Origin: Sphingomonas oryzagri
Lineage (GTDB): Bacteria; Pseudomonadota; Alphaproteobacteria; Sphingomonadales; Sphingomonadaceae
Assembly: GCF_029906645.1 (NCBI RefSeq)
Contig: NZ_JARYGZ010000001.1
Coordinates: 2,848,084-2,912,083, forward strand
Reading direction: 5' to 3'
DNA: 64,000 nucleotides
Positions 1-8,720 of this stretch are shown here, in pieces. Under the pieces are notes generated by a model, which was not told where the DNA came from, ran no database searches, and worked only from the letters and a program-made list of their open reading frames with translations. Position 1 is the stretch's first letter. Each line of letters opens with the position of its first letter. Position numbers and translations under genes: made by a program.

Positions 1-1
1 C

Positions 2-1306
2 TCGGTGCTGGGCAAGTGGCTGAGCCTGCGCCGCGGCGACATGCGCGTGCTGGTCGGCGCGGGCACGGGTGCTGCGATCGGCGCGGCGTTCGGCGCGCCG
101 CTGACCGGCGCCTTCTACGCCTTCGAGATCGTCATCGGCGCCTACACGCCCGCCGCCATCGCCCCCGTCGCCGCCGCCGCCATCGCCGGCGTCGCCACCG
201 CGCGGACGATGGGCGCCGTCCCCTATCTGATCACCGTCGATTCGACCGGCATCTCGCGCAATCTCGATTATCTCGCCTTCGTCGGCATCGGCATCGTCTG
301 CGCGCTGACCGGCATCATCCTGATGCGCGCGGTGAGCCTGCTCGAACAGGGCGTACGCTGGACGAAGCTACCGCCGGCCGCGCGGCCCTTCGTCGGCGGG
401 CTGCTGCTGATGCCGATCGCGCATATCAGCCCGCAGGCGCTGTCGGCGGGCCACGGCGCGCTCCACCTCGCACTGGCGGGCGACGCGCCGCTCAAGATCC
501 TGTGCATCATCTTCGCGCTCAAGATGCTGGCGTCATGCATCTCGCTGGGCTTCGGCTTTCGCGGCGGCCTGTTCTTCGCGAGCCTGTTCCTCGGCGTGAT
601 GGTCGGCCGTATCTATGGCGACGTGACCGAGCTGCTGCTGCCCGGCCAGCATCTCTGGGCGCAGGACGCGGCGCTCGTCGGCATGGCGGCGCTGGCGGTG
701 TCGGTGGTCGGCGGGCCGATGACGATGAGCTTCCTGGTGCTGGAGGCGACGCGCGATTTCGCGCTGACCGGCATCGTGCTCACCGCCAGCCTCGTCGCCT
801 CGGCGCTGGTGCGCGAGCTGTTCGGCTACAGCTTCTCGACCTGGCGGCTCCACCTGCGCGGCGAGGTGATCAAGTCGGCGCGCGACATCGGCTGGGTGCG
901 CCAGCTCACCGCGGGGCGGATGATGCGCAAGGCGCCGGTCGCGGTGCCGGCCGACATCTCCATCGCCGAGTTCCGCCGCCGCAACCCGCTGGGATCGACC
1001 AGTCGCGTGATCCTGATCGACGAGGACGAGCATTATGCCGGCATGGTCCCGACCACCCGCGCCTATGCCGACGGCGTCGACCTCGACGACCCGGTCGATA
1101 CCCTGACTCGCCGCCCCGACGAGACGGTGACCCCCGACCGCAACATCGCCGAGGTGATGCAGGCGTTCGACCGCCTCGGCGTCGACGACCTCGCAGTGGT
1201 GGACGGCGACGGCGGCGTGCTGGGGTTGCTCACCGAAAGCCACGTGCGGAAACGCTATGCCGACGAGCTGGAGAAAGCGCAAAGGGAGCTGTTCGGGGAG
1301 AGTTGA
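2..1306 (+). CDS. ClC-family chloride channel with C-terminal CBS pair (5' partial)
   Basis: This is the 3' part of a ClC voltage-gated chloride channel or Cl-/H+ antiporter of the inner membrane. The reading frame is open to the left edge, so the true start and the first selectivity motif lie outside the window. The conserved motif FGAPLTGAFYAFE (about residues 29-41 of the visible part) matches the FxAPLxGxxFxxE segment of ClC proteins. Many hydrophobic helices follow. The last 130 residues form two CBS-like domains, ending near GVDDLAVVDGDGGVLGLL, which in this family usually bind nucleotides and gate transport. Whether it is a channel or an exchanger cannot be told without the missing N-terminus. 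Confidence 0.9.
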   Translation, partial: SVLGKWLSLRRGDMRVLVGAGTGAAIGAAFGAPLTGAFYAFEIVIGAYTPAAIAPVAAAAIAGVATARTMGAVPYLITVDSTGISRNLDYLAFVGIGIVCALTGIILMRAVSLLEQGVRWTKLPPAARPFVGGLLLMPIAHISPQALSAGHGALHLALAGDAPLKILCIIFALKMLASCISLGFGFRGGLFFASLFLGVMVGRIYGDVTELLLPGQHLWAQDAALVGMAALAVSVVGGPMTMSFLVLEATRDFALTGIVLTASLVASALVRELFGYSFSTWRLHLRGEVIKSARDIGWVRQLTAGRMMRKAPVAVPADISIAEFRRRNPLGSTSRVILIDEDEHYAGMVPTTRAYADGVDLDDPVDTLTRRPDETVTPDRNIAEVMQAFDRLGVDDLAVVDGDGGVLGLLTESHVRKRYADELEKAQRELFGES

Positions 1307-1342
1307 GGACAATTTTGCGGGACGGAGCGCCGTCTTCTCATT

Positions 1343-1373
1343 CGTCACCCCGGGCTTGACCCGGGGTCCCGCT
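1343..1373 (+). repeat. Palindromic repeat, left copy flanking the GIY-YIG gene
   Basis: This 31-base REP-like palindrome has the core CCCCGGGCTTGACCCGGGG. It lies 17 bases before the GIY-YIG start codon. The copy at 1696-1726, read on the opposite strand, matches it at 29 of 31 positions. The same palindrome class is widespread in alphaproteobacterial intergenic DNA (general knowledge). Confidence 0.85.
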
Positions 1374-1390
1374 TCTTCTTCGTTTCGAAC

Positions 1391-1681
1391 ATGGACAGTG
1401 AACGACGCGGCGGCTGGGTCTACATCATGGCCGATCGCTATCGCGGCACGCTCTACGTGGGCGTGACGGCTGATCTTGCGTCACGAATTTTTCAGCACAA
1501 GAACACTGGCGGGTCCGACTTCTGCGCGCGATACGGCCTTACGCGTCTGGTGTGGGCCGAATACGGCGAAGATATCACCGCCTGCATCGCCCATGAGAAA
1601 CGCCTGAAACGCTGGCAGCGCGCATGGAAGATCGACCTGGTCGAGCGCGCCAACCCCGAATGGACCGACCTGTTCGCCTAG
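1391..1681 (+). CDS. GIY-YIG endonuclease-domain protein (YhbQ/UPF0213-like)
   Basis: A 96-residue single-domain protein. The GIY-YIG signature is visible as VYIMAD...GTLYVGVT near the N-terminus. It is followed by the SRIFQHK helix, where the conserved Arg and His sit, and by a Glu within EKRLKRWQRAWK that fits the metal-binding Glu of the fold. Length is normal for stand-alone GIY-YIG proteins. The start has only a weak ribosome binding site; the domain would begin within 10 residues, so little is missing. It stands alone between ClC and the convergent typA and is framed on both sides by inverted copies of one palindrome. Biological role is unknown. Confidence 0.88.
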   Translation: MDSERRGGWVYIMADRYRGTLYVGVTADLASRIFQHKNTGGSDFCARYGLTRLVWAEYGEDITACIAHEKRLKRWQRAWKIDLVERANPEWTDLFA

Positions 1682-1695
1682 CTTGCCTGAAAAGC

Positions 1696-1726
1696 AGCGG
1701 GACCCCGGATCAAGTCCGGGGTGACG
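1696..1726 (-). repeat. Palindromic repeat, right copy flanking the GIY-YIG gene
   Basis: Inverted partner of the palindrome at 1343-1373 (29 of 31 identical on the opposite strand). It begins 15 bases after the GIY-YIG stop codon. Each copy is itself a hairpin (CCCCGGA...TCCGGGG), so the gene plus repeats is a roughly 385-base unit with inverted ends. Confidence 0.85.
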
Positions 1727-1791
1727 ACGTAGAGGAGTGGCCGCAAGTAGGACAATAGCCGCCAAATCCTCTGTGACTGCCTCACGCAACG

Positions 1792-1822
1792 AAAAAGGCG
1801 GCGCCCCTTGCGAGGCGCCGCC
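1792..1822 (-). terminator. Intrinsic terminator after typA
   Basis: On the minus strand a perfect 9-bp stem GGCGGCGCC/GGCGCCGCC with an 8-base loop is followed directly by TTTTT. It lies 28 bases past the typA stop codon. Confidence 0.9.
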
Positions 1823-1849
1823 CTGTTCCTTCGCCGAAGCCCGCCCGAC

Positions 1850-3667
1850 TTACGCCGCGGCGCGCTTCGCGCGCTTGCGCTCGTTCGGATCGAGGTGGCG
1901 CTTGCGCAGACGGATCGTCTTGGGCGTGACCTCCACCAGCTCGTCGTCGTCGATATAGGCGATCGCCTGCTCCAGCGTCATCTTGCGCGGGGGCGTCAGA
2001 CGGATCGCGTCGTCCTTGCCGCCCGAAGCGCGGAAGTTGGTCAGCTGCTTCGCCTTCATCGGATTGACCTCGAGGTCGTCATCCTTGGCGTTCTGACCGA
2101 CGATCATGCCCTCGTAGAGCGCCTCGCCATGGCCGACGAACAGGATGCCGCGCTCCTCGAGGGGCCCGAGCGCATAGGATTGCGCCTCGCCGTTTCCGTT
2201 GGAGATCAACACGCCGTTCTTGCGGCCTTCGATCGTGCCCTTGTGGGGGCCGTATTTCTCAAACAGCCGGTTCATGATGCCGGTGCCGCGCGTGTCCGAC
2301 AGGAACTCGCCGTGATAGCCGATCAGGCCGCGCGACGGCGCCGAGAAGGTGATGCGGGTCTTGCCGCCGCCGGACGGGCGCATGTCGGTCATCTCGGCCT
2401 TGCGCTGGTTCATCTTGTCGACGACCGTGCCGGAGAATTCCTCGTCCACGTCGATCACGACCGTCTCGTAGGGCTCGGTCTTCTTGCCGTTCTCGTCCTC
2501 GCCGAACAGCACGCGCGGGCGGCTGATGCCGAGTTCGAAGCCCTCGCGGCGCATCGTCTCGATCAGCACGCCGAGCTGGAGCTCGCCGCGGCCCGCGACC
2601 TCGAAGCTGTCCTTGTCGGCGCTCTCGGTCACCTTCACGGCGACGTTCGATTCGGCCTCGCGGAACAGGCGGTCGCGGATCATGCGCGAGGTGACCTTCG
2701 AGCCTTCACGGCCGGCGAAGGGCGAATCGTTCACCGCGAAACGCATCGAGAGCGTCGGCGGGTCGATCGGCTGCGCCTGGATCGGCTCGGACACCGAGGT
2801 GTCGGCAATGGTGTTGGCGACGGTCGCGACGGTCAGGCCCGCGAGCGAGATGATGTTGCCCGCCTGCGCCTCGTCCACCGGCACGCGATCGAGGCCGTGG
2901 AAGGTCATGATCTTCGACGCGCGGCCCGCCTCGATCACATTGCCCTCGGCATCGAGCGCGTGGATCGGCTGGTTGAGCTTCACCGTGCCCGAATTGACGC
3001 GGCCGGTCAGGATGCGGCCGAGGAAGTTGTCGCGGTCGAGCAGGGTCACAAGGAAGGTGAAGGGCGCGTCGACGTCGACCTTCGGCTCGGGCACGTGATC
3101 GACGATCTTCTGGAACAGCGGGGTCAGATCGCCCTCGCGCGCCATCTCGTCGGTCGACGCATAGCCGTTGCGGCCCGACGCGTAGAGCACCGGGAAATCG
3201 AGCTGCTCGTCATTGGCCTCGAGCGTGACGAACAGGTCGAACACCTCGTCGAGCACTTCCTGCACGCGGCTGTCCGGCCGGTCGATCTTGTTGACGACCA
3301 CGATCGGCTTGAGGCCGAGGGCGAGCGCCTTGCCGGTCACGAACTTGGTCTGCGGCATCGCGCCTTCGGACGAATCGACCAGCAGGATCACGCCGTCGAC
3401 CATCGAGAGGATGCGCTCCACCTCGCCGCCGAAATCGGCGTGGCCAGGCGTGTCCACGATGTTGATGCGGGTGCCTTCCCACACGATGGAGGTCGGCTTG
3501 GCGAGGATGGTGATGCCCCGCTCCTTCTCCAGATCGTTGGAGTCCATCGCGCGCTCTTCGACGCGCTGGTTGTCGCGGAAGGTGCCGGACTGACGGAAGA
3601 GCTGGTCGACGAGCGTGGTCTTGCCATGATCGACGTGGGCGATGATCGCCACGTTGCGGAGCGCCAT
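1850..3667 (-). CDS. typA: Ribosome-associated translational GTPase TypA/BipA
   Basis: TypA/BipA is a translation-factor GTPase that binds 70S ribosomes and helps 50S assembly and stress adaptation. The 605-residue protein has the G1 motif AHVDHGKTT (about residues 10-18), the G3 motif DTPGH and the G4 motif NKID, then the EF-G-like domains and the BipA C-terminal domain. Length is normal. I chose the ATG at 3667, which gives [16 protein letters not shown] and is preceded by an AGGA ribosome binding site; an upstream in-frame start would add 12 unlikely residues. It is a single gene with its own terminator. Confidence 0.97.
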   Translation of the reverse strand: MALRNVAIIAHVDHGKTTLVDQLFRQSGTFRDNQRVEERAMDSNDLEKERGITILAKPTSIVWEGTRINIVDTPGHADFGGEVERILSMVDGVILLVDSSEGAMPQTKFVTGKALALGLKPIVVVNKIDRPDSRVQEVLDEVFDLFVTLEANDEQLDFPVLYASGRNGYASTDEMAREGDLTPLFQKIVDHVPEPKVDVDAPFTFLVTLLDRDNFLGRILTGRVNSGTVKLNQPIHALDAEGNVIEAGRASKIMTFHGLDRVPVDEAQAGNIISLAGLTVATVANTIADTSVSEPIQAQPIDPPTLSMRFAVNDSPFAGREGSKVTSRMIRDRLFREAESNVAVKVTESADKDSFEVAGRGELQLGVLIETMRREGFELGISRPRVLFGEDENGKKTEPYETVVIDVDEEFSGTVVDKMNQRKAEMTDMRPSGGGKTRITFSAPSRGLIGYHGEFLSDTRGTGIMNRLFEKYGPHKGTIEGRKNGVLISNGNGEAQSYALGPLEERGILFVGHGEALYEGMIVGQNAKDDDLEVNPMKAKQLTNFRASGGKDDAIRLTPPRKMTLEQAIAYIDDDELVEVTPKTIRLRKRHLDPNERKRAKRAAA

Positions 3668-3739
3668 GAAATATGATCCTGTCGGAGTTGTGGGCGCGCC
3701 CATAGCCTAAGTGCTGCGATGCGGCAACCGCACGCCGGT

Positions 3740-4450
3740 TTAGGCCCGCGCGGCGATCAGCCCGGCACCGAACAGGAAGAAGAGCGATCCGGTGGCGCGA
3801 TCGAACAGGCGCTGGCGCTTCGCCGAGGCGAGCCATCCAGCGAGCCGGCGCCCACCGGCGGCATAGGCGACGTACCAGCCGGTCTCGATCACCACGAAGG
3901 TGCCGGTGAGGATCGCGAACTGCGGCGCCCAGCCGGCCTTCTGGCTGATGAACTGCGGAAAGAGCGCGGCGGCGAACAGGATCAGCTTGGGGTTGGACAG
4001 GCCGGTGAACAGCGCGTCGCGGAATAAGGCGAAGGCAGACGGCGAGCGCGTCCCCCTCCCTGAAAGGGAGGGGTTAGGGGTGGGTTCGTCACCGGAGTAT
4101 GTCACGCCCGCCCCAGGCGAACCCACCCCCGCCCCCTCCCTTTCAGGGAGGGGAGAGTTCACTTTGCCCGCGCCGCGCCACGCCTTGAAGCCCAGCCATA
4201 CCAGATACGCCGCGCCCGCATAGCGCAGGACATCGAACAGATGCGGCGAGGCGAGCAGCAGCGCGCCCACTCCCGCCGCCGATGCGACCAGCGCCAGCAG
4301 CACGGCGCTCATGCAGCCCGCCATCGCCCAGACCGAGCGGGCGAAGCCGTGGCGGACCGATCGCGTCATGACGTGGAGCATGTTCGGCCCCGGCGTTCCC
4401 GAGATCAGGAACACCGTCACCGCGAACAGCCACCAACGATCCCAGGTCAT
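3740..4450 (-). CDS. LysE/RhtB-family amino-acid exporter with in-frame repeat insertion
   Basis: An inner-membrane exporter of the LysE/RhtB family (amino acids or homoserine lactones; substrate unknown). The N-terminus has the family hallmark SGTPGPNMLHVMTRS. Hydrophobic segments follow and the C-terminal half contains SNPKLILFAAALFPQF. The protein has 236 residues where about 205-210 is usual. The excess is residues ~96-138, a charged, Pro/Gly-rich stretch encoded by the inverted repeat at 4053-4153, in the loop after the third helix. The frame stays open across it. The ATG at 4450 has an AGGGA Shine-Dalgarno 6 bases upstream; an earlier start at 4480 is possible. Whether the exporter still works is unknown. 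Confidence 0.88.
   Translation of the reverse strand: MTWDRWWLFAVTVFLISGTPGPNMLHVMTRSVRHGFARSVWAMAGCMSAVLLALVASAAGVGALLLASPHLFDVLRYAGAAYLVWLGFKAWRGAGKVNSPLPEREGAGVGSPGAGVTYSGDEPTPNPSLSGRGTRSPSAFALFRDALFTGLSNPKLILFAAALFPQFISQKAGWAPQFAILTGTFVVIETGWYVAYAAGGRRLAGWLASAKRQRLFDRATGSLFFLFGAGLIAARA
4053..4153. repeat. Large inverted repeat inside the LysE-family coding sequence
   Basis: Two 36-base arms, 4053-4088 and 4118-4153, match in inverted orientation at 33 of 36 positions with a 29-base spacer. Each arm has its own small hairpin CCCTCCCT-GAA-AGGGAGGG. The 101-base element lies in frame in the exporter gene and encodes a PLPEREG...PNPSLSGRG type of peptide. Confidence 0.9.
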
Positions 4451-4483
4451 GCCGATTCCCTTCGTGCGAGCGGCGCCCATACG

Positions 4484-4509
4484 CTCTCTCCCGCCCCGAA
4501 GGGAGAGAG
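4484..4509. repeat. Intergenic hairpin repeat
   Basis: A perfect 9-bp stem CTCTCTCCC/GGGAGAGAG in the 110-base gap between the divergent LysE-family and PhoD-like genes. No T-run follows on either strand, and with both genes leading away it is unlikely to be a terminator. It resembles the hairpin at 60895-60919. Confidence 0.75.
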
Positions 4510-4560
4510 TCTAGGAACCGCTGCAACAAATCCGACATGCACGGAGGATAGCGGCGACGC

Positions 4561-6138
4561 ATGACCCAGTTGCTCACCCCCACCCGCCGCGCGGTCCTCG
4601 GCGGGATTGCCGTCGCTCCGTTCATCCTGCCGTCGCGCCTCTCCGCGCAGATGCGGTTCGCGGATTACCCCTTCACGCTCGGCGTCGCCTCCGGTTCGCC
4701 GCTGGCCGACGGCTTCGTGCTGTGGACCCGCCTCGCGCCCTCGCCGATGGAGCCGCACGGCGGCATGCCGATGAAGCCGATCGCGGTCGACTGGGAGGTC
4801 GCGGAGGATAGCGGCTTCAAGGCGGTCGTGCAGAAGGGCACGGAGACGGCCTGGCCCGAGCTCGGCCATTCGGTGCACGCCGAGGTTGCCGGCCTGAAGC
4901 CCGGCCGCTCCTATTGGTATCGCTTCCTGTGCGGGGGCGAGAAGAGCCTCGTCGGCCGTGCCGCCACCCTGCCCGCCGCCGGATCGGCTGTCGCGCGGAT
5001 GCGCTTCGCCGCCGTCGGCTGCCAGCATTTCGAGGCGGGCTGGTACACCGCCTTCCGCCGCGTCGCCGAGGAAGACCTCGATTTCGTCTTCCACTATGGC
5101 GACTACATCTACGAATATCACCCCGGCTATGCGCTCGACGAGAACAAGCGGCCGATGCAGCCGGTGCGCCTCTATGCCGGGCGCGAGCCGTTCGCGATCG
5201 GCGACTATCGCATCCGCTACGCGCAGGAGACGCTGGATCCCGACCTGATGGCCGCGCGCGCCGCGCATCCGTGGTTCTGCACCTATGACGACCACGAGGT
5301 GCAGAACAACTGGGCCGGCGTCTACGACCAGAACGGCACCCCGCCCGAGGTCTTCGTCACCCGCCGGCGGCAGGCGCTGCAATGCTGGTACGAGCATATG
5401 CCGGTGCGCAAATCGACTTTGCTGGCGGACGGCACGGTCGATTTCCACACCCGCGCCGATTTCGGCGACCTCGCCCGCCTGCACCTGCCCAATACGCGGC
5501 TCTATCGCACCGATCAGCCGTGCGGCGACAATTACAAGCCGATGTGCGCGGAGGCGGCGAAGCCCGGCGCGCAGATGATCGATCCGGCTCAGGAGAAGTG
5601 GCTGGACGACGGCCTCGCCTCCAGCCGCCAGCGCTGGCAGGGCGTGCTCCAGCAGGTGATGATGTGCCCGCTCGATCGCCGCTCGACCGGCGATTCCGAC
5701 GAGGACGCATCGGTCCACGGCGACAAGCCGGTGTTCAACATGGACAGCTGGGGCGGCTACCCCGCGCAGCGCGAGCGGCTGTTCGATGCTTTCGGGCGCA
5801 AGGGCAATGTCGTCGTCGTCACCGGCGACGAACATCAGAACTTCGCCAGTGATTTGATGCACGGCGGCCGCGTGGTGGGCAGCGAATTCGTCTCGACCTC
5901 GATCACGTCGGGCGGCGACGGCCACGATACGCGGCCGGGCAACGAGACGTGGATGCGCAACAACCCCAACCTCAAATGGACCAACGACCGGCGCGGCTAC
6001 GTGCTGAGCGAGGTCACGCCCGAAAGCTGGATCGGCCATTACCGCACCTTGGACGCGGTGACGGTGAAGGACATGCCGATCAGGACGGCGGCAAGCTGGG
6101 TGGTGGAGAGCGGCAAGACGGGGCTGCAGCGCGCATGA
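4561..6138 (+). CDS. PhoD-like alkaline phosphatase / phosphodiesterase (Tat-exported)
   Basis: A PhoD-superfamily metallophosphoesterase (525 residues) that probably hydrolyses phosphate esters outside the cytoplasm. The N-terminus TPTRRAVLGGIAVAPFILPS is a twin-arginine signal followed by a hydrophobic stretch. An N-terminal Fn3-like domain (FTLGVASGSPLADGFVLWTR) precedes the catalytic domain with the motifs HYGDYIYEY, TYDDHEVQNNW and VVTGDEHQNF, which carry the metal ligands expected for Ca/Fe PhoD enzymes. It is divergent from the LysE-family gene. A perfect 13-bp hairpin lies directly after its stop codon. Confidence 0.93.
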   Translation: MTQLLTPTRRAVLGGIAVAPFILPSRLSAQMRFADYPFTLGVASGSPLADGFVLWTRLAPSPMEPHGGMPMKPIAVDWEVAEDSGFKAVVQKGTETAWPELGHSVHAEVAGLKPGRSYWYRFLCGGEKSLVGRAATLPAAGSAVARMRFAAVGCQHFEAGWYTAFRRVAEEDLDFVFHYGDYIYEYHPGYALDENKRPMQPVRLYAGREPFAIGDYRIRYAQETLDPDLMAARAAHPWFCTYDDHEVQNNWAGVYDQNGTPPEVFVTRRRQALQCWYEHMPVRKSTLLADGTVDFHTRADFGDLARLHLPNTRLYRTDQPCGDNYKPMCAEAAKPGAQMIDPAQEKWLDDGLASSRQRWQGVLQQVMMCPLDRRSTGDSDEDASVHGDKPVFNMDSWGGYPAQRERLFDAFGRKGNVVVVTGDEHQNFASDLMHGGRVVGSEFVSTSITSGGDGHDTRPGNETWMRNNPNLKWTNDRRGYVLSEVTPESWIGHYRTLDAVTVKDMPIRTAASWVVESGKTGLQRA

Positions 6139-6140
6139 CC

Positions 6141-6170
6141 CTTATCCTCCCCCGCCAGGGGGAGGATAAG
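6141..6170. repeat. Perfect 13-bp hairpin repeat (CCTCCCCC family)
   Basis: CTTATCCTCCCCC, a GCCA loop and the exact reverse complement, starting 2 bases after the PhoD-like stop codon. There is no T-tract. Close relatives lie at 39605-39628 and 58866-58889. Confidence 0.85.
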
Positions 6171-6243
6171 CAGCGTGTCACTTGAACAAGACAGTGCCTC
6201 CATCCTACATTCACAGGCGAACTGCGAGGGGTAGGATGAAGGC

Positions 6244-7443
6244 ATGGCCACCGAGACGACGACCGCCGAGGCACCGACGATCGAGCTGACGCCCCCGGCG
6301 CCCGTCCCCGCGCTCGCGCCCGAGAAGGCGGCGGGGCTGGTGCCGGTCGACGAAAAGACCCGCACCAAGCTCGACGAGAAGGTCGACGGCTTCATCGAGA
6401 CTTTGGTCGCCACCGACAGCAACTCGCCGGAATTCGGCAAGCAGGTCGACCAGATCACCAACATGGGCCGCCGCGAGATCATGGAGGCGGCGGGCCACTC
6501 CAACCGCTTCCTCGATCGCCCGACCAAGGCGATGGACAAGGACGGAAACGTCGGCACCAACCTCGCCGAACTGCGCCGCACGATCGAGGATCTCGACCCT
6601 TCCACCAAGGGCGATCTGTTCACCAGCCGCAAGATCTTCGGGATCATCCCGTTCGGATCGAAGATGCGCAATTACTTCGACGGCTACAAATCGGCGCAGA
6701 ACCACATCTCGACCATCCTCCAGCACCTCGCCGGCGGCAAGGACGAGTTGCTGAAGGACAATGCCGCGATCGATGTCGAGCGGCAGAGGCTGTGGGCGGC
6801 GATGGGCAAGCTCGAACAGATGATCCACGTCGCCAAGACGCTCGACAGCCGGCTGGAGCAGAAGGCGCTCGATCTCGACGCCACCGATCCCGCCAAGGCC
6901 AAGGCGATCCGCGAAAGCGCGCTCTTCTACGTCCGCCAGCGCACGCAGGATCTGCTCACACAGATGGCGGTGACGGTGCAGGGCTATCTGGCGCTCGATC
7001 TGGTCAAGAAGAACAATGTCGAGCTGGTAAAGGGCGTCGATCGCGCCTCCACCACCACGGTCGCGGCGCTGCGCACCGCCGTCACGGTGGCGCAGGCGCT
7101 GACCAACCAGAAGCTGGTGCTGGATCAGATCACCGCGCTCAACACCACCACCGCGAACATCATCGATTCGACCGGCACGATGCTCAAGAACCAGACCGGC
7201 GCGATCCACCAGCAGGCCGCCGCCAGCACCATCCCGATCGACACGCTGAAGCGCGCGTTCCAGAACATCTATTCGACGATGGACGCGATCGACACGTTCA
7301 AGCTGCAGGCGCTCGGCAACATGAAGCAGACGGTCGACGTGCTGACCGACGAGGTCGAGAAATCGCGCGGCTACATCGCGCGGGCCGAGGGCGCGGCGCA
7401 GGCCGAATCGTCGGCGCGCGAAGAAGCGTTCAAGATCGACTGA
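6244..7443 (+). CDS. Toxic anion resistance protein, TelA family
   Basis: A TelA/KlaA/YaaN-family cytoplasmic protein of 399 residues, normal length. Homologues are linked to tellurite and envelope-stress resistance, but the molecular action is not established. The sequence is highly helical, with the family-typical stretches IFGIIPFGSKMRNYFDGY and AVTVQGYLALDLVKKNN and no membrane segment. The ATG at 6244 follows AGGATGAAGG. The next gene starts one base after its stop codon, so the two are almost certainly co-transcribed, as TelA genes often are with an XpaC-like membrane protein. Confidence 0.9.
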   Translation: MATETTTAEAPTIELTPPAPVPALAPEKAAGLVPVDEKTRTKLDEKVDGFIETLVATDSNSPEFGKQVDQITNMGRREIMEAAGHSNRFLDRPTKAMDKDGNVGTNLAELRRTIEDLDPSTKGDLFTSRKIFGIIPFGSKMRNYFDGYKSAQNHISTILQHLAGGKDELLKDNAAIDVERQRLWAAMGKLEQMIHVAKTLDSRLEQKALDLDATDPAKAKAIRESALFYVRQRTQDLLTQMAVTVQGYLALDLVKKNNVELVKGVDRASTTTVAALRTAVTVAQALTNQKLVLDQITALNTTTANIIDSTGTMLKNQTGAIHQQAAASTIPIDTLKRAFQNIYSTMDAIDTFKLQALGNMKQTVDVLTDEVEKSRGYIARAEGAAQAESSAREEAFKID

Positions 7444-7444
7444 C

Positions 7445-8158
7445 ATGCCAGGCAGCGACGACATCATCGAACACGCCGCCGATTTCCTGCGGCGCATCTC
7501 GCCCGAGGGGCGGGCGGCGGCGCGGCGCAGGCGCGAGCGGCGGAAGAAGGCCTTCCTGCGCATCGCGCGGCGCGTGGTGCTGGCCTGCGTCGCCATCCTG
7601 GGCGTGGCGATCGCGATCGGCTTCGTCCGGCCGATCGGCGCCGAGGGCGTGTTCCTGACGATGGTGGCGATGGCGCTGGCGGCGGTGGCGATCACGCTCT
7701 GGTCCCGCACGCCGGACTTCACGCCCGAGAAGGTGGCGAGCACCGACCTCCACCTCCTGCCGAGCCAGACCGGCGAATGGCTGGAGCAGCAGCGCCCGGC
7801 CCTCCCCTCGCCCGCGCAGCGCCAGCTCGACCAGCTGACCGCCAGCCTCGACGCGATCACGCCGCAACTGGCGGCGCTGGACGCGCGCTCCCCGGAGGCG
7901 CTGGAGGCGCGCCGCCTGATCGGCGACGAGCTGCCCGAGCTGGTGCGCGGCTACCAGAAGGTACCCCCGTCGCTCCGCCGCCAGCCGCTGAACGGCGGCC
8001 CCTCGCCCGACAGGCAGCTGGTCGAAGGCCTCGGCACGATCGGCGAGGAAATCGCCCGCATGAACGCGCGGCTGGCAGACAACGACCTCAAGGCACTGGC
8101 GACGCAGAACCGGTTCTTGGAGATCAAGTATAAGGGCGATGGGGAGATGGGGGAGTAG
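7445..8158 (+). CDS. Membrane protein, probable XpaC-like partner of TelA
   Basis: 237 residues. A strongly basic N-terminus (residues ~18-43, many Arg/Lys) is followed by two adjacent hydrophobic helices (about residues 45-83). The C-terminal half is a soluble helical domain containing DELPELVRGYQKVPPSLR and EEIARMNARLADNDLKAL. The layout of two N-terminal membrane helices plus a helical domain, and the tight linkage to TelA, resemble the XpaC (YaaN-XpaC) arrangement. The sequence match is by eye only, so the family assignment is an inference. Confidence 0.7.
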   Translation: MPGSDDIIEHAADFLRRISPEGRAAARRRRERRKKAFLRIARRVVLACVAILGVAIAIGFVRPIGAEGVFLTMVAMALAAVAITLWSRTPDFTPEKVASTDLHLLPSQTGEWLEQQRPALPSPAQRQLDQLTASLDAITPQLAALDARSPEALEARRLIGDELPELVRGYQKVPPSLRRQPLNGGPSPDRQLVEGLGTIGEEIARMNARLADNDLKALATQNRFLEIKYKGDGEMGE

Positions 8159-8212
8159 GTTGCTGCCAGCGGTCGGAGAACGGCCGCTACTGACGCCCCG
8201 CTTCCACTGGCT

Positions 8213-8300
8213 CGTCATCGCGAGGCGCGAAGCGCCGTGGCGATCCACATGCCCCCGCATCCGCATTGCCGCGCTACGCTCGCAAGGGCGGCATGTGGTG
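8213..8300. repeat. Degenerate interspersed repeat element
   Basis: An 88-base stretch of the alphaproteobacterial class that reads CATCGCGAGGCGCGAAGCG at one end and GCGCTACGCTCGCAAG at the other, with short inverted sections such as CCACATGCC/GGCATGTGG. The 155-base gap between the TelA operon and the next, convergent gene holds nothing else that I can identify. Confidence 0.65.
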
Positions 8301-8313
8301 GGTAGCTGACCGG

Positions 8314-8529
8314 CTAGAACCGGCGGATTGCTTGCACGAGCACGAAAATTAAAAACGCGATTCCCACGATATCCAACCAAAATCTCTCCCAAAATTCACG
8401 AGGATCCTTATTCCTCCACGCAACCTTTCCTTTTAGCTGAATTCTCACTTTACGCAGAGCGATGTAGATCGAGCACATTAAATAAATCATCAAGCCGACC
8501 ACAACAGTGAGACTCAACGATTTCATCAT
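8314..8529 (-). CDS. Small two-helix membrane protein, unknown function
   Basis: A predicted 71-residue protein starting MMKSLSLTVVVGLMIYLMC. One hydrophobic helix lies at residues ~4-22. A basic middle contains RKVRIQLKGKVAWRNKDPREFW, and a second helix (IVGIAFLIFVLVQAI) lies at the C-terminus. The start at 8529 has a weak AGGG upstream; an in-frame extension to 8658 would add 43 polar residues and looks unlikely. The DNA is clearly more AT-rich than its neighbours and sits between two repeat-bearing gaps, which suggests acquired or fast-evolving sequence. No family is recognised. Confidence 0.5.
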   Translation of the reverse strand: MMKSLSLTVVVGLMIYLMCSIYIALRKVRIQLKGKVAWRNKDPREFWERFWLDIVGIAFLIFVLVQAIRRF

Positions 8530-8720
8530 AAACGCGACCCTGATTGCTGTTCGTCCAGTTTTGCCATCGATCGCTGTATGATTGGTTACTCTCAGATTAT
8601 ATCGACTTCCGGTTAGCGTTCCTGCTGCACTCTGCGGGTCATCAGCCGAGGATGACATAGCCGACGAGCAGCGATTTTTGGATGCCTAACGGCAGGTTTT
8701 GGGGCGATACCCGCCGCCTC

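Noticed and set aside
1481-1789. A 102-codon minus-strand frame containing an RRHPGLDPGSR peptide
   Set aside because: This peptide is the translation of the palindromic repeat and is a known type of false gene; the frame is antisense to the GIY-YIG gene.
1808-3676. A 622-codon open frame on the plus strand
   Set aside because: It is exactly antisense to typA, whose motifs are unambiguous. Long antisense frames are expected at this GC content.
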